The notes: generated from the letters alone by a model not told the origin. A stretch of 64,000 nucleotides of DNA from Tulasnella sp. 424 (GCA_019633425.1 WSUB01000102.1:1-64000), one strand, 5' to 3'. Positions 1 to 10,878 are shown, numbered from the stretch's first letter. Translations and numbers: made by a program.

Positions 1-115
1 TTTACCCCATCCATTGACGATGCCACCCACCTTCAGCTCACGCTTCCCTCATCCAAGACCGACCCGTTCCGCAAGGGTGTCACGATTCTCATCTCCGCAG
101 CCCCAGCCACCGCTA
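1..115 (+). pseudogene. Tyrosine recombinase fragment, upstream half (interrupted)
   Basis: The window opens inside an open plus-strand frame that reads LTLPSSKTDPFRKGV. This resembles the beta-hairpin lysine region of tyrosine recombinases. At 114-115 the frame meets a TA followed by the inverted repeat of a transposon. The frame resumes at 3606: removing 116-3605 (the element plus one TA copy) joins the two halves without a frameshift. The start of the gene lies left of the window. It is probably part of a mobile element such as a Crypton or DIRS-like element, because fungal tyrosine recombinases of this type are usually element-borne. That assignment is inference. Confidence 0.65.
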
Positions 116-141
116 CAGTGTGGGACAGGGATTCACGACAA
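116..141 (+). repeat. Left terminal inverted repeat of the 3.49 kb transposon
   Basis: Begins CAGTGTGGGACAGGGATTCA. The reverse complement of 3578-3603 begins CAGTGTGGGACGGGGATTCA. TA precedes it at 114-115. Confidence 0.88.
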
Positions 142-289
142 ATCCCACGCGTCACTTTCTGTTGGCTAAGGCTCCCCCGATTCTCAGCGATTTTCTCTCG
201 GAGTTCGTGTATATAGCTTCTTTTTGAATACTTTAACGATTGGCTGGAGTACTTTCTTCAATCATATGTTGAGTGCTTGGTGTCGGCCG

Positions 290-314
290 AATTTGGCCAC
301 GTCCGATTACGTAA
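290..314 (+). repeat. Subterminal direct repeat, left copy
   Basis: The core AATTTGGCCACGT is followed by GATTACGTAA. The same block recurs in direct orientation at 3458-3480, near the other end of the element. Weak similarity continues on the 3' side into a T-rich stretch at both places. A transposase-binding site is one possible role; this is inference. Confidence 0.7.
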
Positions 315-332
315 ACCAGGGTCCTGCCATTT

Positions 333-3300
333 TTGACTAACTCATCCATCCTAATGCCTCAAAGAAAGCGTAATGATAGACGCGTCAGGCCTCGAGACTT
401 CACCGGCCAATTTGTTGCAAGTTTCAATACCGATCTGGAGGACGATTTGGCATCAGAAACCGAAAGCATGGAATCCGCCAACAGTGAAAACCTTCAAGAC
501 AGTGATTTTGCCGCTTATTCAGAGTACAATGGCTCAATGGAGGAGAGTTCAAGCGATGAAGAAGCATATTTAGGGCGGGCCAAGGCTACGTTTGGGACAC
601 CTGAAACACGTGGGGAGCGTCGGGTTAGGCAAAAGAGCGAAAAGTGGGCGGAGGACCTTCGGAAACGAGCCATTCGGGCTGCAGAGGCCACTCTAGATGG
701 CCAGATGGACAAAGCAGGCATAAAAAGGGGGCCATATCGACAAGGAGGAAGCCTTGCATCTCGCTCCATTCGCAGGAAGGCAAAACAGCTCAGAGGCGAA
801 GCGGAGCTGACCGGGCTACCAGCAACCGCATTGCAGAAGGGATTAGAGCGTCTCAAATCCCAGGAACGACAAATAACGACCGAAAGAAAGCGCCAACTTA
901 CGATTGAAAGCTTTTTCAAGCGTAATTCCCAACCAAGTACATCAGAGGAACCAACGGAGGTCTCAAGCGGCTCTGATTCAGACTCCGAGATCCACTCCCG
1001 GCAGAAGCGTCACAGGTCCATTGCAATCCCTTCAGACACGGAGATGGCGGACATAGAAGTTGGAGCTATAACTGTCAATCCAGGAGAAACATCAAACCCA
1101 TGTGAAGCGAGAGGGGACCGCATGGAGATGGACGACTCACGGCAAGCCCGCCGCAGTCCAGGACCTGAGCTTGAAGACCCGCCTTCGGCTTCGGAAAGCA
1201 TCGGCTCGGACAAGGAGGGCACAAATGCTGACTCAAAAGAGCTGGAGAGCCAGGAACTGGAGGACAATGCGGTTGCGGAGTGGGTGGATGTTGTGACAGA
1301 GGAGTCATCCCAGCGGCTGTCATGGCGAGAACTGGAAGCGCTGGCTGAAGAAGGACTTAAAAAGGCCCGGAAACGGCAAGACTATTCTTCAGAAGTGCTC
1401 TTCGCCGCACTGTCCGACTTCTACGCATGGGTTGGACGTCAAGGCCGTGGTGCGGCAGCCTTGCGAGCAGCTCGAGCCCGCCGGCGAGGTCCAGCATTTG
1501 CACGAGTGCTCTGCAGCCAGGCTCGCTACTTCGAGCGAACCAATTCACTCAAGCCTAGCCTTCGAGGCAAGAGAAGCCGAGGGAAATCTCTTTTGGACCA
1601 TGAGGACATTTCCCTTGGGATCCAAAGATGGCTCCGAACTTTGAAGCCCGGCCAAGTGCGTGCAACATTCCAGAGACTTAAAATTTATACTAAGGATCGA
1701 TCCCTCCACACAGGTGACCCCTCTTCTTCTTCAAAGACAAGTTAACGGCATCCTCCTTCCATCACTGGAGCCTGGAAGCGTTGAGAAGACCCACTTAAGT
1801 CTGCGGGGTGCCCGCCGCTGGCTGTACCGACTGGGATACCGAAGATCGAGACACAAGAAGGGGGTTTATTGGGATGGGCACGAAAGGCCAGATGTACAAA
1901 AGAGACGGACAGAGTTTCTGGCGGAAATGCTGTCATATGAAAGGTCGGTGTGGTTGTGGGAGGTCGGCATGAGTGGCGTTCGAAATTGACACATGTGACC
2001 CTGGATTAAGACTCATAACAGTTTACGGTGACGGCGATAAAATGGAGGCAATACCACCATTGCTGGGCTCAGGAGAGGTGGAACACATCGTCATATTTCA
2101 CGATGAAAGTTCTTTCCACGCAAATGATCACCAGAGCGAGTACTGGCTTAAACCGGGAGAGCAAGTGCTCAAGAAGAAAGACAAGGGCCGTCTAATAATG
2201 GTCTCAGACTTTATTATCGAAGAGACTGGGCATATTGTACTCACAGAAGAACTCCGGAGGGCGCAGCTGTCGCTACCCGAAAGCGAGCGGCTGCCCGATC
2301 ATGCGCGGATAGTCATTTGTCCCACAAGCAAGGCCACCGGGGATTCCTACTGGAACATGGAGCAAATGATTACTCAGGTACGTTAGATGTATTTTGAGGA
2401 GTACTTGCCATGATAGAGACTGATAGAACGGCAACTTTGCCGCCTGAACGGCGACAATTGACTCCACCAGCTCAAGGCCGTACTACGGATGCTCCAAGCG
2501 CTTTATCCTAACAAGAAATACGTTTTCATCTTCGACAACTCATCCGCTCACAATTCGCTTGCAAAGGATGCCCTAACAGTTACTAAAATGAATGTTAACC
2601 CGGGTGGCAAGCAGGCCCACATGCACGACACTGCTATCCCACAGAGCAACCCGCACGGATTGGGTGGCCAGTCTCAGTCGATGCAGTTTCCAGAAACATT
2701 ACCATTGAGTCACAAGTATGTCAAATACGCTGGACAGCCGAAGGGGATGCGAGTGATCCTTGAGGAGCGGGGTTTGGTCAGGCCCGACGAAAAGATTGTC
2801 GGTGTCTGCAAAGACTGCAAAGCGTTGAGATCCAGGAAGCCCCAAATCGAAGGCCTTAGTCCAGCTGAAGAGGCTCTAATTGAGGGTGAAGACGAGGGAG
2901 ACGATACAGAGGAAGAGGAGGAAACTCGCCCGAAGGACTGTTGCATGCAGCGGATCTTATCACTTCAAGATGATTTCAAGAACGAGAAGTCATTTCTCGA
3001 AAAGGTAAGTCGGGTCCTCCCGGCTTCTCAGAGCTTCGCCGGCAGCTTACATTTGATTGGAGGTTATCGAGGAGGCAGGTCATGTGTGCCTTTTCCTCCC
3101 AAAGTTCCATCCGGAGCTTAACCCCATCGAGATGTATTGGGGATGGGCCAAACGGTATTTCAGGGAAAGATCTAACGGCGACTTCCGCACCGCTCTCAAG
3201 CTGGTGCACGAGGCCCTCGATGCTTGCCCATTGATGACAATACGGAAGTTCTTCCGCCGAGTGTATCGCTACATGAGTGCATATCGGGAAGGAGCTACGG

Positions 3301-3437
3301 GCCTGTTAGCGGAGTATGCCGTCAAGCAATACAAGTCACATCGAGCAATCACAAAAATAGATCTAATTCAAGCAGAGGAAAAGATGAAGGAACGGGATGC
3401 CAAGGAGCTTGCAAAAGGGAAGGACCTGGCGAGGTAG
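333..3437 (+). CDS. DDE transposase, about 942 aa, five exons
   Basis: Exons are 333-1655, 1714-1943, 2011-2377, 2471-3004 and 3063-3437. All four introns are GT-AG, the phases match, and the total of 943 codons has no internal stop. The first intron contains a TACTAAG branch-point-like sequence. Residues 1 to about 440 are charged, low-complexity and probably disordered. A helix-turn-helix-like segment (SLRGARRWLYRLG) follows. The catalytic triad is read as D549 (FHDESSF), D662 (FIFDNSSAH) and E841 (ELNPIEMYW). The stretch between the second D and the E carries an acidic insert with a CxxC and a CC pair that may bind metal. The start could also be the Met at 354. The family resembles the long IS630/Tc1/mariner-type transposases common in mushroom genomes. 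No inactivating lesion was seen. Confidence 0.85.
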
Positions 3438-3457
3438 AAAATCGTTGACGAATGAGC

Positions 3458-3480
3458 AATTTGGCCACGTGATTACGTAA
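3458..3480 (+). repeat. Subterminal direct repeat, right copy
   Basis: Matches 290-314 apart from a two-base gap after CCACGT. It lies just 3' of the transposase stop codon and about 125 bp inside the right end of the element. Confidence 0.7.
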
Positions 3481-3577
3481 TTACACCCTTTGCGAGGATA
3501 TGGCGTTTTTGATTCAGAATAGGGTATATTTACTTAGTAGAATTTGTGTTTGAGGGCAAAATTCGTAAAAATGAGGG

Positions 3578-3603
3578 TTGACATGAATCCCCGTCCCACA
3601 CTG
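3578..3603 (+). repeat. Right terminal inverted repeat of the 3.49 kb transposon
   Basis: Reverse complement of 116-141 with three mismatches. It is followed by TA at 3604-3605. Confidence 0.88.
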
Positions 3604-3605
3604 TA

Positions 3606-3997
3606 CTTGCCCAGTGTCCGCCCTCCAATGGCTCTTCACCCAGCAACCTGGCAACCCCGACAGCCCTCTCTTCTCCCTCCCCAGCACCGGCACTCCACTC
3701 ACAAGGGGTAGCTGCATCAAGCGCATACGGGAATGCCTCACCCGGGCAGGCTATGACGGGTCCTTGTACTCCGGGCACAGTTTTAGGCGCGGTGCAGCAT
3801 CGGCAGCTGCCGCTGCCGGCTATTCCAAACACGAAATCCAACTACTTGGCCGCTGGCGAAGCGACGCCTACAAACTTTACATCGATGTACCCCAAAACCG
3901 CCTTCTTCACCTCTCTTCACTCCTCCATTTGGCCCAGCACTCCGCTCTGAATCCCAAACCTCCGGTCCTTCCCATCACGCCTTCCCCAGTGGCTTGA
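3606..3997 (+). pseudogene. Tyrosine recombinase C-terminal catalytic part, downstream half
   Basis: Continues the frame of 1-115 after the transposon. It reads CPVSALQWLF, then the H-x-x-R box (GHSFRRGAA) and GRWRSDAYKLYID, whose tyrosine fits the nucleophile position of the tyrosine-recombinase fold. It ends at a TGA at 3995-3997. The catalytic residues appear intact, so the lesion is the insertion itself. About 115 bp downstream the sequence switches to DUF6535 coding sequence (minus strand, from about 4114). The element carrying this recombinase therefore seems to have truncated that gene. Confidence 0.75.
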
Positions 3998-4113
3998 GCT
4001 GGTCCCCTCGGGGACCGGCAAGAGATCTCTGGAATCCGATCTTGCCAAACCCCCGAACCTCCTGAGCTCAGACTCATCCGTGTGACTCCGCGACTTGGCC
4101 ATTGGTCAGCTAT

Positions 4114-6579
4114 AATCAGGATATGATCAAGGCCAGACCATTCGGTATCATATTTTGCTGGGGCTGTCCCGGACCAAGCATAGCTTACTATTCCCATCAA
4201 AAGATTGAATGCCTCACTCAGCATCATGGTGGCATGTTCTACATCCCTATTGGAATCGAAGCACATGGTCAGCCCCATTGAAAAAAAAATCATCTATTCA
4301 TGATTCCACGAACCCCCTATATGCTTTCTGAAAGGAATCAACTGTGGGTCTGCTGGCCTTCAGACGAGGAAGGTAGAAAATGATGGAGGAGAGGACGCAG
4401 AAAAACTTCCAGTCTTGATGTTTCTGGGTCTTACAACAGACCACCAGGTAATTGAAGAAGCTCTGAACGGTCTCGGCAGACGGGAAATACGTAGAGAACT
4501 TGATTATCGAAAATGCGAGGGTGGTTCGAATCAGGCAAGTGGGAGAGTTCAGAATTTGTGGGCCGGGAACCAAGACTGATGTTTCCTGGACAGCTTGTAT
4601 CGCAGCTTTACAGCTGATTTCAAAACACCTGGCCATTCCCACATTCTACACGCCTACGCGACCCAGCACCATTTGGCCTAGTTCTTCACCATTTCTCCAC
4701 CTTTTCACCTCATCCAAGCTTAGATAAGCTCAGATAGGTAATAGCGAGGGCACAGCTCAGTTTTCATTCTCTCAAAGCATATTGTGTGTTCCCCTTGAAT
4801 ACTTGCCCTCCCCTAACGGCATTTGACCATTTGCCAAATCCCTGCTGTGCCAATCGGTTCAAGCTCCCACCAAGCTATTTTTATCAGCATTAAATAGGGA
4901 ATAGGGCATAGGAGGAGTTGCTGAAGGTCGTACTAGCCTAAATCTAGCTCTTTTGCTTGTCTGTAAATATGTTCTGCAACTCAGAACACCATAAATTTGG
5001 GAGAAGGGAGCATAAAATTCATCGGAGGACACTAAATTATACTCATACAAAAGACATGAGTCTGCTTTGGTAGCAGATACTTGACCAAGTGTTCTGAAAT
5101 CCTCAAAATCCGTGCCATGGGGGCAATCTCAGCGATAAATTCTAAACCACATTGTAGGTCGCATAAATGCCTATCGTTCCCTGAAGCCTGCTCATACGAG
5201 TACATGCGATCTGGTATGAAGTGAATTGGTGGGGAAATGAGCGAGAAATGATCCAAATGCACTTTGTCATTTAGACATGTAGAATGTGGGAATGGCCAGG
5301 TGTTTTGAAATCAGCTGTAACGCCAGGAGGAAGGTCGTCCCATTGGATATTGAGAAGAAGCACAATGTGGGCCACGGCAGCGCAGTACAGGCGTCGCACT
5401 CCCTCCGCAAAATTGACCCGATCTTGACCTTGGAGTTGCAGCCCTCGGGCATATGAATTTCGGAATTGGTCCAGGAAACGCTCCCAAAACACCCTATCAC
5501 TCCATAGTTGCTCCATTTGGGTGACAGTTGTGATACTAAAGATGTTTGCCGTCGCACTGAGGAGAGTTAGTGGGTCATCGGATGTACAAATAGCCCGTTG
5601 GAGCGCGACGGCCTGAAGGGTCTCGTGGCTTTCCTCCGCTCGACCGTGTGTCAATATGGAAAGCCACGATTTGAGAGAAAATGAGCTGATCTGGTCCCAC
5701 TTCAGGCCTTTGACCGTGCGCAGGGCTGAGGAGATCTTGCGTGCGCTCCAGAAGAGCATGTGGGAAAGGGGACTGTGAAACGGACAAAACTTGTCCCAGG
5801 TGGTGCAGAGTGCGCTGCCGATGAAGAAAGCGAGACCAACATACAAGGGTACTCCAACAAGAATGGAAATCGTGGGGCTGAGGTGGTGAAGGTAGAGGAG
5901 GAGTGATACGCAGAAAATGATGAGACCGATTTGGAGGAGAGACGGAAGGACATCGTCCAAAATGGGCTCAAGGTGCCACCGTTCGGCTCCGAGGTACCGC
6001 TTGAGCTGGTCCCACCGCTGGCGGTCTGGACCACCCCCACTACGCTTGCGGTAGTAGACTAGCCACTGTCGACCTAGAACTGCCAGGAAGGAGGAGATAA
6101 TTGCAAATGCTAGGCTCGACGAGAAGAGCGCATTGATCGCGAAGATGTTGCCGGCAGGGGAGAACCCCACAGAAGGAAGTGCGGAATTGGTCGGAACGCT
6201 GTCGTTCCTCCCGGTGGCCAATTGGATTAGAATTGCATTGGTTTGGGCGAGCAAGGCGTTAGTGTCGTCAGCGGGGTCGGCAGACAAGAGAGGAAGGGTG
6301 AGGGCAAGGAATGCGGTATTGACAGCCGCGAAAAGACCAGCCTATGTATATCAGGTGTCGTGCACTTAGGAGACCGTTGACATACGAAAATTCATTACTC
6401 ACAAAAATTAGCATTCCGTCAAGCTGCTCTTTTAGGCCTTTCACCATATCTTCGTCTATTTCATCGGCGAGGGCATCATAGCTGCGGTAGAATTTGCCGC
6501 CGTCTTGCCCAAACTCTTCTGTCGGGTCTGGGACTTCAAAGAGGGGAGCGTTTAGGGGGTTTTGAGTGGTAGCGTTCAT
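4114..6579 (-). pseudogene. DUF6535 family membrane protein, copy A (truncated and MITE-interrupted)
   Basis: Exon 1 is 6403-6579 (59 codons). Exon 2 runs from 6341 to 4314 but contains a MITE at 4611-5317. Exon 3 starts at 4246 and stops matching its paralogs near 4114, where the tracts called LDHILI in the copies end. Exons 4 to 6 of the family model are missing. The N-terminal part keeps the family features: GQDGGKFYR, four hydrophobic segments and LGRQWLVYYRKRSGGG. Exon 3 also carries an extra stretch of about 16 residues not seen in copies B to E. Removing the MITE and one TA rejoins exon 2 in frame (PPGV-KAAIQAVQ). The gene was therefore open when the MITE arrived. The 3' loss is what makes it a pseudogene. 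Function of the family is unknown. Confidence 0.8.
4611..5317. mobile_element. 707 bp MITE with perfect 40 bp inverted repeats
   Basis: Positions 4611-4650 (CAGCTGATTTCAAAACACCT...) are an exact reverse complement of 5278-5317. TA lies directly outside both ends (4609-4610 and 5318-5319). The interior has no convincing coding sequence. This fits a non-autonomous Tc1/mariner-type element. Its TIR sequence differs from both transposase-bearing elements in this window, so its source is elsewhere. Confidence 0.85.
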
Positions 6580-7539
6580 TGGAAACGGTTACTGAAGTGC
6601 CCTTGATATCAAGCTGAGGAGGATGGGGTTTTCTTGCTGTGGGGGGACGAGGTTGAGGATGGATGAAAGCGATGGTATACAGAGCCGGATCCAACATAAT
6701 AGGAGGGGAAGAAAATGACCCAACCCCCTCCGTACACTTTCAGAGCATTGATTTGCGATTATGCTTCTCAATTTAGTAATTCGGACCTACGTGTACACAA
6801 CGCATAGGAATTCCTCCGATGCTTGCTGGATGGGCTCTATGTGGATCTCCAGAGTCTTACGGAACCCTGCGTAATCATCTCCTACTACTCCGGAACGAAA
6901 GAGCTCAAAACTGTTTACTCCCGAACAAAGGGGAATAGCGGGATGGGTTCATTTCCTTTGTGTTTCGATTGTGATGTGTACATGGTTGGGGTTTGGCGGC
7001 ACCCACGTGGCGGTGCCACAATGGCCCTCGCGTCGGAATTCCCGGCCCGTCCGACTTTGAGCTCCACACCCACTTCCGGAAACTCGACTCTCAGGAACCG
7101 TACACATATTCATTGGCAAGGGAGAAGCTGGGTGATATCATCCGAGAGAGCAGGCGGCAATTGGCGTTGCAGCCTTGGAAGGGATGGATCCGTTGTCATT
7201 CTTTGAAGTAGATGCTCGGTTATTCAGACGTGTAAGAATGCCCAAGTGAGTCTTCTCCTGGCTATGGTCGACTTACGAGACCTTGAGTGCTCGAACCAGC
7301 TTGTCCCCAAAACCTGGCCTTTATATCAGTAGCGCTCACCCAAGAGGGAGGTGGGTTTTGCATGTCGATCCTCGGCTGAGATTCACTCCGGCTCAGGCAT
7401 TTTCCAAATTCCCCCCAACGCCAATATTGGGTTGATTTTAGATCTTAACATAAGTATGTAGGATTGCATCAGGGGCCGCAATACGCATTCCCACTCATGG
7501 TCTTCGAGAGGGAGTTTTGATCTGGGGTTGGCAGTCGTA
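6580..7539. other. Divergent intergenic region upstream of DUF6535 copy A
   Basis: This region lies between the 5' end of copy A and the insertion point of the 4 kb transposon. Much of it is recognisably similar to 26,500-27,480 upstream of copy D, so it belongs to the duplicated unit. Short open frames here are not conserved in frame and I do not call them genes. It probably contains the copy A promoter and the promoter of the divergent transporter relic. Confidence 0.6.
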
Positions 7540-7703
7540 CAGAGTTTTTCAGAAGAAACTGGAAGGCGCGCTCCACACCTGGGTGGGGGGGTCGGGCTGT
7601 GTGACCGTTTGTCACACCCTCAAAGCGAGGCACCAGCGATGCACCTCTCGCCCTCTTACTCTTTTCTTCGACCATCCTTCGACCATGTCGCCTCACCTTT
7701 CCC
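7540..7703 (+). repeat. Left 164 bp terminal inverted repeat
   Basis: Starts CAGAGTTTTTCAGAAGAAAC. It includes the transposase 5' leader, its ATG at 7685 and the first six codons. Identical, base by base as far as I can read, to the reverse complement of 11418-11581, including a run of seven G. Confidence 0.9.
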
Positions 7704-8748
7704 TCTGCGAGCGTATCTCAGTTGTGCGCTGGAGGCAAGATGGTAAATCCGTCCTTGAGATAACCCAGCTTCTAGGGTGCAGCTCCTCTACTGTTTACTC
7801 CATCCTTGCGCATCACGAGAAAACCGGTTCCGTTCAAAATAACAAACCAGATGGTCGCGGCAAGTCCAGAATACTTGGGAGATCAGCAGTCAACACGACT
7901 ATCACAACAATGCAGTCAAGAAAGACGGTCTTTGTGGATGAAGTTCGGGATACAGTCATCGAGAAACACGGAGTGGAGCTGTCAATGAGCACGATTTACC
8001 GCACAATGACGCGAACAGGATATACCAATAAGACCGTTTCCGCAATCGCTGCTCAGCGCAATCCAGTGCTTCATGCTACCTACCGCCTCTCTATTGCGGG
8101 CATCCCTGCTGATTGATTCCTGTTTGTGGATGAATCCGGCGTCAAACCAGGGGACTTCTTCCGTAAGAGGGGTTGGGCACGTCACGGTGAGCCTTGCGTT
8201 AGTACAAAGCCATTTGGACAAGGAGAAAGAGTGTCCGTTATTCCTCTTCTATCATTGGACGGGATCCTCACAGTAGATATTCTGCAGGGCAATGTCACTC
8301 GGGAGCGGTTTGTCACCTTTGTGAAAGAGCATGTGGTAAGTCTCCTCCTTGATTCCTACTTAGACGAGCCTCAATCGGATTCCTAGCTCTACAAGCTCAA
8401 CCCCTGGCCTCACTCTCGAAGTATCTTGGTGATGGACAATGCGACCATCCATCACGGGGAGGCGATCAGGGAGTTGGTTGAGTCGACTGGTGAGTATTGA
8501 ACCGTCTGCTTTCCCTTTATCTACAGGCTGACGACTTATGCGTAGGTGCCATTCTCAAGTACCTCCCACCCTATTCTCCTGATCTAAATCCTATTGAGGA
8601 ATCCTTTTCGGCTGTCAAGGCTTTCCTTCGGAGAAATGAAGCTCTTGCAGTGGGCAAGGAGGCTCGAATGTCGCTAATTCGCGAAGGCTTGGCTCGAGTA
8701 ACAAAGGAGGATGCGCAAGGATGGTACACTAGCGCAGGTTATGAGTAA
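7685..8748 (+). pseudogene. Tc1/mariner-like DD34E transposase with one premature stop
   Basis: Exons are 7685-8335, 8387-8489 and 8546-8748, giving 319 codons in one frame with matching intron phases. The N-terminus has a helix-turn-helix (ISVVRWRQDGKSVLEITQLL). The catalytic residues are the D of FVDESG, the D of VMDNATIHH and the E of DLNPIEESF, with 34 residues between the second D and the E. The single defect is a TGA at 8114-8116, where the context (PAD-stop-FLFVDESG) suggests a former CGA, a C-to-T change. Without read-through, this copy cannot make the full enzyme. Confidence 0.85.
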
Positions 8749-8770
8749 CATTCACTTGTATTTTTGTACT

Positions 8771-10878
8771 TCAAATTTGAAAAAAAGAACCAAGAGAAGA
8801 TATCCACCATCGTGAGGAAATCGTCCAGTGCCTTCGGTTTCGTGTTTCCATCTCCTCCAACCAACGGTAGTAGGTTCCAAACTCACGCCTCCATGCCTCC
8901 ATAGCCATGACGTGTTCTTCCATCCGTACTTGGTTCTCCCGCATTATAAACCGCTCCTTCCTCTGAAAGGCAAGCCACTTGTGACCCTGCAAGAGGTCTC
9001 GGAAGTTGCTTGCATCGCGTTCATCGAGTCCAGTGACCTCCATAAGCTCCTTGTCATCGAGAAGTATGACGTCCATAAGGCTGTTGAATTCTTCTCCCAC
9101 ATCGCGCAAGCCTTGAAGCTCTTGAAGCTTGATACTCCATCCGAACTTCTTGAGTTGTTCTTCAAACTCGTCGACACAAGCCCCCCATTGCTCCGGAAAT
9201 GAAGGCAGAGTGGTGCCGTTACGGAGATCAAGTGGCGGTAGCCCCTCAAAAGGCGGCTGTGCCGGCAGAGCGCGTAGCGCTGGTGGGGATGGGGGCGGCG
9301 GGGGATAGTGTTCGGGTCTAGGTTGAGACATCGGCATAAAGGATTCCGGCAAAGCCCCGTTGCGGTAATCTTCAAAAGGAAGTCTTGGTGGGGGGGTGGG
9401 AATGCAGGATAAGGTGGAAGGGGGCTATACATCGGGCCCTGGGCTGCAAGCATCCACTGAAGTAACTGCTGACTGGTAGGATTTTCAGGTTGTGGCTGAG
9501 GTGGTGGCGGCGGCAGCAGCATGTTAACCGTGATATTTGGCTGGGCCTTCATGGTCCGAGTGGTCTTCACACCAATGCCGGACCCTCTAATTGTTGCCGA
9601 GTCGAAGGCTTCATGATTGGGAGGCTCTGTCCAGGACGCTTTGCCGTCCATCTGGGCGCATGTCATGAGCTGAGGTCGCAGCCACTAGAACCAATTTCCA
9701 ACACGTACCTTGGCTATTGTCCATATTTTCAATCGAACGGGTGTAACCGGGATATGAACACCATCCTTGTCGACATAGCAGGAGCCTTTGCAAGGGATGC
9801 ATGCGTTTGTGGCCATGATTTGAGCGGCCACGGGTCCTTGATCCTGCTCCGACTGCGGAAAGGAGGCCATAGTTGGCTTCTATGAAAATCAGTTAGTATA
9901 ATCAATTGAGAATAACTATGAAATTGAGCAACATATTCCAACAGAAGATAGTGGGCGATCAGAGGCCACAGTGGTATTGCTGGGCCCGTCATCTCGAGCA
10001 CCACCCTCAAGCCCGCTATCGGGCTGTTCCCTGACACTCTGAAGGATATTCGTCAGTTCACAAAAGAACACATGACATACCAATTCTAAACTGACCTTCT
10101 TCGCCCTAAAGCCCATTTGTACCCATTCATCGAGATTGAGCATAAAGTAGACCTTCGGCTTCCTATCCTTGCGGATATCGGCGAAAACAAAAGCCCAGTC
10201 ATCGTCGTCCGTAACAAGAATTCCACTTGACTCGTCTCTCATATCCCTAAGACACCAATCGCCTAATGGTGAGTACCGTGGAGGCAGAATAGATGATTGT
10301 GGAGAACTTACGTTTTCGCAGTGCAAACTCGAAACGGAGGCCCCTCGCTTGTAACCGTATACCCAGTTAGAGCATGTAGTTTCATGAGCTGCTCAACTAG
10401 TTCATCCCGTGCCTCTGGAAGTTCCATCATGCGTCCCTTTCGTTCGCTGGCTCGCTTCGATGTGGAAGGATTCTTTGCGCGCTTCGGGTCTGGCTTCGGG
10501 TCGTTATTAGGAGTCCAGAATACGATGGACTCCACCGAGACTGAATGGGCTACCAATCACCTTATCGTTAGTATGAACATAATGGTGGTACAGTACTGTA
10601 GTGGACTTACAAGAGGAGCGCATGGGACCTTCTATGGCTTCATCTCCGTTCCCTTCGGATTGAAGACTGTGGATCTGAGTCTCACCAAGAGGGCGCTTGG
10701 CCGGAATAGTTGATGCCTTCGAAGACTTCTTGGTAGTGACGGGAAGTGCGGTCGCTCCCAATAAAGACGGAGGTTGATTTTCCTTTGACGACTGGGCGGG
10801 CGGATGGGCGGGCGGATGGGCGGGCGGAGGGTCGCCAGACATGAGAGACATAAGGGCGGCAGCAGCAAGATCGTCCAT
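8771..10878 (-). pseudogene. Passenger gene of the 4 kb transposon, unknown function, frame-disrupted
   Basis: A multi-exon minus-strand gene starts at ATG 10878. Exons include 10611-10878, 10312-10549 and 10096-10262. A later exon carries CIPCKGSC, and the last one ends at 8771. Features in order: a Pro/His-rich repeat near the N-terminus encoded by a short tandem repeat at 10795-10835, a globular segment (EARDELVEQLMKLHALTGYT), an acidic strand, a Cys-rich motif, a proline-rich linker, and a C-terminal helical segment (DKELMEVTGLDERDASNFRD) that vaguely recalls a SAM-type fold. Two frame breaks are visible: the strong splice pair between exons 2 and 3 is out of phase by one base, and the frame slips in a G7 run near 9390. 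I do not recognise the protein. It may be a second element-encoded protein or captured host sequence. Confidence 0.55.

Larger units (their letters stand above)
116..3603 (+). mobile_element. 3.49 kb Tc1/mariner-type (IS630-Tc1-mariner) DNA transposon
   Basis: The element has imperfect terminal inverted repeats of about 26 bp that begin CAGTGTGGGAC at both ends, with three mismatches. It is flanked by TA on each side (114-115 and 3604-3605), the target duplication typical of the Tc1/mariner superfamily. It carries one five-exon transposase gene (333-3437) and almost nothing else. It sits inside a tyrosine-recombinase coding frame, and removing it restores that frame. Both ends are present and the transposase frame is open, so the copy looks recent and possibly autonomous. 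Confidence 0.88.

Noticed and set aside
6823..7211. Plus-strand frames upstream of DUF6535 copy A
   Set aside because: The paralogous region at 26,618-27,186 has frames of different length and phase, so this is duplicated spacer.
7685..8748. The two 164 bp repeats as ends of two separate transposons
   Set aside because: The empty site near 27,480 lines up with the outer flanks of both, so they bound one insertion.
10795..10835. GGGCGGGCGGAT tandem repeat as a regulatory element
   Set aside because: It is in frame in the first exon of the passenger gene and encodes a Pro/His/Ala repeat, so a coding microsatellite explains it.
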